DNA of 9,848 nt from Syntrophaceae bacterium. GTDB taxonomy: Bacteria; Desulfobacterota; Desulfomonilia; Desulfomonilales; Desulfomonilaceae. The notes under the pieces are model-generated. The model worked only from the letters and a program-made list of their open reading frames with translations. It had not been told where the DNA came from and ran no database searches. Of this stretch, positions 6,298-9,848 are shown piece by piece. The stretch is from assembly GCA_014874425.1 (NCBI GenBank), contig JACWAG010000241.1:1-9848 (forward strand), read 5' to 3'. Positions within the stretch are counted from its first letter, which is position 1. Each line of letters begins with the position of its first letter. The position numbers were made by a program, and so were the translations under genes.

Positions 6298-7092
6298 ATG
6301 AACTCGAAGCAAAAGGCTGTTTCAGTCTCCTATTCTGCGCCAATTGTTTCAAAGGCAATGCGCGTTTTAAAAATGATACTCACCGAAAGTGAGAATCCCG
6401 GAATAAGTGAAATCGCGTCTAAACTGAAATTGGCTAAGTCAACCACGCATGGGATACTCGCAGCCCTGGAAGAAACGGGATGGGTATTGCGGGACCCAAT
6501 TACACGAAAATATACTTGTGGGTTTACAAGCAGAAAAATTGCTAAGCTGGCTTCGGTAAGAATACCTCTAGTCGAATTGGCTCGTCCGTACCTGGAGAAA
6601 CTAAGTGTTGAACTCAATGAGGATGTTTTTCTAGGAATGTGTGGTGGGTCTCATCTACTAATTTTGGATCAGGTTGAATCTTCAAAGGACCTCAAAATTA
6701 CAGCGCGACCCGGAACACGTCTCCCTCTATTCGCCGGAGGGGCTGGGAAAATATTTCTTGCCTATCATGACCCGGACGACCTGAGGGAGATCCTGAGAAA
6801 AAATCCAATCCCTAGATTTACGCCATATTCAGTGACTGACCCTGTTTTGTACATGCAACAACTCACAGAGATTAGAGAGCAAGGCATCGCCCACGATCAC
6901 GAAGAATACTTGATGAATGTTACTGCGATCGCCGCACCCATATTCCACGGCAAGAAAAACCGTAGACGAATGGTGGCCGGATTCTGGCTAGTCGGGCTTG
7001 ATCTTGCTGATGCGCCGGAAAAAATGATAAAAGCTAAGGAGTTAGCATTGGAAACTAGTGAAGCTATATCGAGAGTCATCAGCCTGAAATGA
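6298..7092 (+). CDS. IclR-family transcriptional regulator
   Basis: The 264-residue product matches the family's two-domain layout. Residues 18-75 form the winged helix-turn-helix, with SKAMRVLKMI, then GISEIASKLKLAKSTTHGILAALEETGWV (the recognition helix around KSTTHGILAAL) and a wing ending DPITRKYTCG. Residues 88-264 form the IclR effector-binding domain, with PYLEKLSVELNEDVFLG, the GAGKIFLAY segment (148-156), EEYLMNVTAIAAPIF (202-216) and a final helical stretch. Family members bind small carboxylic or aromatic effectors and act as repressors or activators. The start chosen is ATG at 6298 with a modest GGGA seven bases upstream; no better start exists in frame. The gene is divergent from the Cys-rich gene and the Mo hydroxylase locus, and the shared intergenic region has two matching palindromes, so it probably regulates itself and those genes. 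The effector is unknown but may be the hydroxylase substrate or product. Confidence 0.93.
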   Translation: MNSKQKAVSVSYSAPIVSKAMRVLKMILTESENPGISEIASKLKLAKSTTHGILAALEETGWVLRDPITRKYTCGFTSRKIAKLASVRIPLVELARPYLEKLSVELNEDVFLGMCGGSHLLILDQVESSKDLKITARPGTRLPLFAGGAGKIFLAYHDPDDLREILRKNPIPRFTPYSVTDPVLYMQQLTEIREQGIAHDHEEYLMNVTAIAAPIFHGKKNRRRMVAGFWLVGLDLADAPEKMIKAKELALETSEAISRVISLK

Positions 7093-7117
7093 ATATGAGT
7101 AACCCTGCTCTTGATAA

Positions 7118-7633
7118 TTAGTTTCTAACGATGTTTCTTGCCAACATGAACTCCTGTTCGATAAAATTTGCCAGAGCAACTGGATCATTCAGGTCAAATA
7201 CTGGAATCCCATGCGGTGGCGCCGGTGGATCACCCGCTACGGCGATCAGATTGTCCTCTTTCGTGCAGAGCATCTCTTTACGGTGAGAACTCCTAAATAC
7301 CTCAATTTTAGGAAGATCTTCACGTTTGTAACCTTCTGCCAAAACCAAATCCACATCTCTAACAAATTTATCGCGTAATTCTTTTAGCGAATGATCATGG
7401 TCCGAGTCCAAGACCATGGCTATTTTAGAGGCTGAGGAAATAAGTGTCTGGACGGCGCCGGCTTTCTTGTGACGCCAGGAGTCTTTCCCTTCATGATCTA
7501 TCTCGAACGAATGAGCGTCGTGCTTTATTGAGCCGATCCTATATCCTCGTTTGGTGAGTTCCCTTATAAGTTTTTCAAGTAATGTGGTCTTGCCTGAACC
7601 TGATTTGCCAACGACAGAAACAATTGGAACCAT
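7118..7633 (-). CDS. mobB: MobB, molybdopterin-guanine dinucleotide biosynthesis GTPase
   Basis: The product is 171 residues from ATG at 7633; a TTG one codon earlier (7636) is the alternative, and GAGGGG upstream suits either. The P-loop GKSGSGKTT (9-17) comes at the N terminus, followed by RGYRIGSIKHDAHSFEIDHEGKDSWRHKKAG (30-59), with the KHD...D.GKDSWRH signature of MobB, and DLVLAEGYKREDLPKIEVFR (95-114), with the conserved EGYK. MobB is a cytoplasmic GTPase that aids MobA in attaching GMP to molybdopterin; it is often not essential. No mobA is visible. It converges with the IclR gene, with 25 bases between the two stops and no clear terminator there. Its presence near a Mo hydroxylase is suggestive, yet bacterial enzymes of that family usually carry the cytosine dinucleotide form, so a direct link is uncertain. 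Confidence 0.93.
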   Translation of the reverse strand: MVPIVSVVGKSGSGKTTLLEKLIRELTKRGYRIGSIKHDAHSFEIDHEGKDSWRHKKAGAVQTLISSASKIAMVLDSDHDHSLKELRDKFVRDVDLVLAEGYKREDLPKIEVFRSSHRKEMLCTKEDNLIAVAGDPPAPPHGIPVFDLNDPVALANFIEQEFMLARNIVRN

Positions 7634-7829
7634 CAAATGAACCCCTCAATTTGTAAAAACCTCGGACTTGTGCGGTTACAGACTACTGATGAATATAGAG
7701 TAATGACGCGTTTCGGTTGATAAATCAATATGCAGGTGCTAATCATAATTTTCTAAGTATCGATGCAGAAGGTATACCGTAACATTTTCCAATAGTGATT
7801 ATCAACTCAATATACACTCGGAGTGAGCC

Positions 7830-9086
7830 ATGTCTATCAAGGAAGAAACGTTCAACATAGCCAGAGTTACACATGAAGCTGCAGCGGATGCCGCCAAACT
7901 TTCTATGTCAACGAAAAGCTCAATTCTAACTGAAGTTGCGCGCAAAATAAGGACCGAAAAGAAAAATCTTCAGAACCAAAACTTGAAGGATATAGAGTCC
8001 GGAAAGAAGAGCGGATTGTCTACTGCGATGATAGACCGTCTAACTCTTTCTGATAAAGTAATTGCGCAGACAGTTGAAGGTCTCGATGAAATTGCCGCTT
8101 TCCCTGATCCTGTTGGAGAGATCACTGGAATGTGGATTAGACCTAACGGCATGCGGGTCGGCAAAATGAGAATTCCTCTTGGAACTATTGGGATCATCTA
8201 TGAATCCAGGCCCAATGTTACTGCAGACGCGGCTGCGTTGTGTCTGAAAGCTGGGAATTCCGTCATACTTCGCGGAGGTTCGGAAGCGTTTAATTCCAAC
8301 GTGGCCATCGTGAATATTTTCAAGGAAACTCTTAATGATTTTGGTGTAAATCCCGACATCGTCAACCTGCTCCCGACAACGGACCGTGAAGCCATCCTGC
8401 ATCTTTTGAAACTGGAAGAATTGATAGATCTGATAATCCCAAGAGGCGGGGAAGAGCTTATAAGGTTTGTCTCCCAGAATTCCAGAATTCCTGTTATCAA
8501 GCATTACAAAGGGGTATGCCACCTTTATGTAGATGAATTCGCAGACCAGGACATGGCTGTGAAGATTGCCATAAACGGTAAGACGCAGCGGCCAGGAGTT
8601 TGTAACTCGCTTGAGACAATGCTCGTCCACGAGTTGATCGCTCAGGAATTTCTTCCAAAAGTCTCCTCAGAGTTGAAACGCGCGGGGGTAGAGTTAAGGG
8701 GTTGTGAAAACAGCAAACGTCTGGTTGATTGGATGACCCCGGTGACTGAAGACGATTGGTACGCAGAATACCTGGATCTTATTCTGGCTGTCAAAGTCGT
8801 CAAGAATATGGATGAAGCAATTAAGCATATCGCAAAATATGGCTCACTTCATACTGAGGCTATTGTCACAAAAGATTATGACGCGTCTCAAAAATTTTTG
8901 AGGGAAGTAAATTCTTCAACAGTCATAGTAAATGCCTCCACTCGAATGAGTGACGGTTATGTCTTTGGGTTGGGGGCTGAGATTGGAATTAGCACCACCA
9001 AGATCCACGCTTATGGGCCGATGGGCGTTAAGGACTTGACCACAACAAAGTTTATTGTCCTGGGTGAAGGACAGGTAAGAGAGTGA
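7830..9086 (+). CDS. proA: Gamma-glutamyl phosphate reductase
   Basis: The 418-residue product has the normal length for ProA. It catalyses the NADPH-dependent reduction of gamma-glutamyl phosphate to glutamate 5-semialdehyde, the second step of proline synthesis, in the cytoplasm. It is an aldehyde-dehydrogenase-fold enzyme. Visible motifs are GIIYESRPNVTADAA (121-135), LRGGSEAFNSN (147-157), LIIPRGGEELIRFV (201-214), the active-site segment RPGVCNSLETMLVH (254-267) with the catalytic cysteine at C258, GSLHTEAIVT (338-347) and the C-terminal GLGAEIGIST...HAYGPMGVKDLTTTKF (380-408). ATG at 7830 is preceded by CGGAGTGAG, a good ribosome site. The partner proB is not in the window. The next gene starts 13 bases after the stop, so the two are probably cotranscribed. 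The 200 bases upstream show no convincing promoter. Confidence 0.97.
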   Translation: MSIKEETFNIARVTHEAAADAAKLSMSTKSSILTEVARKIRTEKKNLQNQNLKDIESGKKSGLSTAMIDRLTLSDKVIAQTVEGLDEIAAFPDPVGEITGMWIRPNGMRVGKMRIPLGTIGIIYESRPNVTADAAALCLKAGNSVILRGGSEAFNSNVAIVNIFKETLNDFGVNPDIVNLLPTTDREAILHLLKLEELIDLIIPRGGEELIRFVSQNSRIPVIKHYKGVCHLYVDEFADQDMAVKIAINGKTQRPGVCNSLETMLVHELIAQEFLPKVSSELKRAGVELRGCENSKRLVDWMTPVTEDDWYAEYLDLILAVKVVKNMDEAIKHIAKYGSLHTEAIVTKDYDASQKFLREVNSSTVIVNASTRMSDGYVFGLGAEIGISTTKIHAYGPMGVKDLTTTKFIVLGEGQVRE

Positions 9087-9099
9087 TCGTTTACGTCTA

Positions 9100-9681
9100 T
9101 TGGTTAAACAACTCTTGGATTTTATCCCGGCGGATTTAACGGTCGCCTGTATTTGGGGTGATAAATTGGCAGAGATTCGTAGCACTATTGACATTATGAT
9201 GGAACGGACCAAGGGAATGGCCCTTTCCGTGCAGGAGAAGGAGCGCCTCAAGAATGAGGAATTGCACAAAAAAGCGAAGGGTTATGCCCTTAGATTGATG
9301 GATCTTTCAGGGCCGAACCAGGCTGTGCTCACCAACCTGATGGAAGAAACTCCGGAAGACCGGCCTGTTCTCGACAAGCTTATTTGGAACGAAGTTGTCG
9401 GCGGGGTCTCAAATGAAGCTGAATTGAGCGTTTTTCTTGATAGATTTGAAAGCTGGCCGTTCGCTTCTTCAAAAAAGAGCAAAATCGAACAATTTAAAAT
9501 AACTTTTAAGGACCAGTCTAAGAATAAAAACAAAGACAAAAAAACTGTCCTTGAACGTGAAAAGAAAAAACTGGCGGACGCCGGAATATCCGGCTCCGCC
9601 GTTGTTCCGAAGTTTTCGAAGAATATGGAAGGCGTCTTAATGGCGGAACTGATCCAAGAATTCAAGAAGACTCTCTTGTGA
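9100..9681 (+). CDS. Lysine-rich protein of unknown function downstream of proA
   Basis: The frame is open from just after a stop at 9076-9078 to TGA at 9679-9681. The only start that uses the whole frame is TTG at 9100, giving 193 residues, with a poor ribosome site. ATG at 9196 or 9199 would give about 160 residues. Residues 20-70 and 75-118 look mainly helical, with many charged residues. Residues 124-158 are strongly basic and lysine-rich (KKSKIEQFK...DQSKNKNKDKK...EREKKK) and probably flexible or a coiled linker. A short helical C-terminal segment follows (EGVLMAELIQEFKKTLL). There is no signal peptide, membrane segment or known motif. The 13-base gap after proA suggests cotranscription, but proA is usually followed by other genes such as nadD, and nothing here resembles NadD. 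No function is proposed; the frame's length and coherent composition support a real gene. Confidence 0.6.
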   Translation: MVKQLLDFIPADLTVACIWGDKLAEIRSTIDIMMERTKGMALSVQEKERLKNEELHKKAKGYALRLMDLSGPNQAVLTNLMEETPEDRPVLDKLIWNEVVGGVSNEAELSVFLDRFESWPFASSKKSKIEQFKITFKDQSKNKNKDKKTVLEREKKKLADAGISGSAVVPKFSKNMEGVLMAELIQEFKKTLL

Positions 9682-9848
9682 CGGAAAATCAAATTTAAGA
9701 ATTATGTTTCAAGCGCTTTTCAAGCTCAAACTCTTGCAGATAAATTTCTCTAAAACTCAAATATATCTAGTATATTCAAAGATGTCACGAATGTCTTTTT
9801 AATTACTTGTCGTTAAACTGGCAAATAGCTTTCCGAGAACATTTAAAA

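Noticed and set aside
7717..7728. TTGAT-AA-ATCAA, an FNR-like palindrome upstream of proA and mobB
   Set aside because: FNR sites have four bases between the half-sites and here there are two; the region is AT-rich, so chance is likely.
7970..8630. - strand open frames up to 196 codons opposite proA
   Set aside because: They are shadows of a well-supported proA gene and no family features are visible in them.
9682..9848. AT-rich tail after the last gene, searched for a terminator, promoter or RNA gene
   Set aside because: Only a short AAGCGCTT palindrome and AT-rich runs were seen; nothing was strong enough to call.

Overview
The window looks like chromosomal DNA of a Gram-negative bacterium, most likely an anaerobe of the deltaproteobacterial (Desulfobacterota) type. 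The evidence is a beta-barrel-like protein ending in Phe, a three-subunit molybdenum hydroxylase, a cysteine-rich conserved-looking protein, and a base composition that is roughly balanced by eye. The taxonomic placement is inference; no rRNA or tRNA gene is present to fix it. I see no insertion sequence, CRISPR array, integrase or phage gene.

Layout. (1) 1-900, + strand: the 3' part of a gene for a probable outer-membrane beta-barrel protein, cut by the window edge. (2) 1009-5257, - strand: a molybdenum hydroxylase locus, read right to left as FAD subunit, 2Fe-2S subunit, large Mo subunit, a candidate 56-residue protein I found in the gap, and a ThiS/MoaD-type sulfur carrier ending in Gly-Gly. 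The 2Fe-2S and Mo genes, and the small ORF and sulfur-carrier gene, are each separated by a single base, which suggests translational coupling. (3) 5359-6096, - strand: a 12-cysteine protein of unknown function, upstream of the hydroxylase genes and possibly in the same transcript. (4) 6097-6297: a divergent control region with two back-to-back TTGACA boxes and two 16-bp palindromes of the form GTTC-N8-GAAC. (5) 6298-7092, + strand: an IclR-family regulator. (6) 7118-7633, - strand: MobB, a molybdenum-cofactor GTPase, convergent with the regulator. (7) 7830-9681, + strand: proA (proline biosynthesis), then a lysine-rich protein of unknown function.

How the parts may work together. The IclR protein probably controls itself and the divergent Cys-rich/hydroxylase genes through the two palindromes. 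The hydroxylase would oxidise or reduce an organic substrate, with electrons passing among Mo, two 2Fe-2S clusters and FAD. MobB and the sulfur carrier suggest a cofactor or sulfur supply theme, but no cytidylyltransferase (MocA), XdhC-type chaperone, MobA or E1-like activating enzyme lies in the window. The substrate cannot be named from the sequence. The items most worth a second look are the paired operators, the hidden small ORF joined to the sulfur-carrier gene, and the Cys-rich protein.
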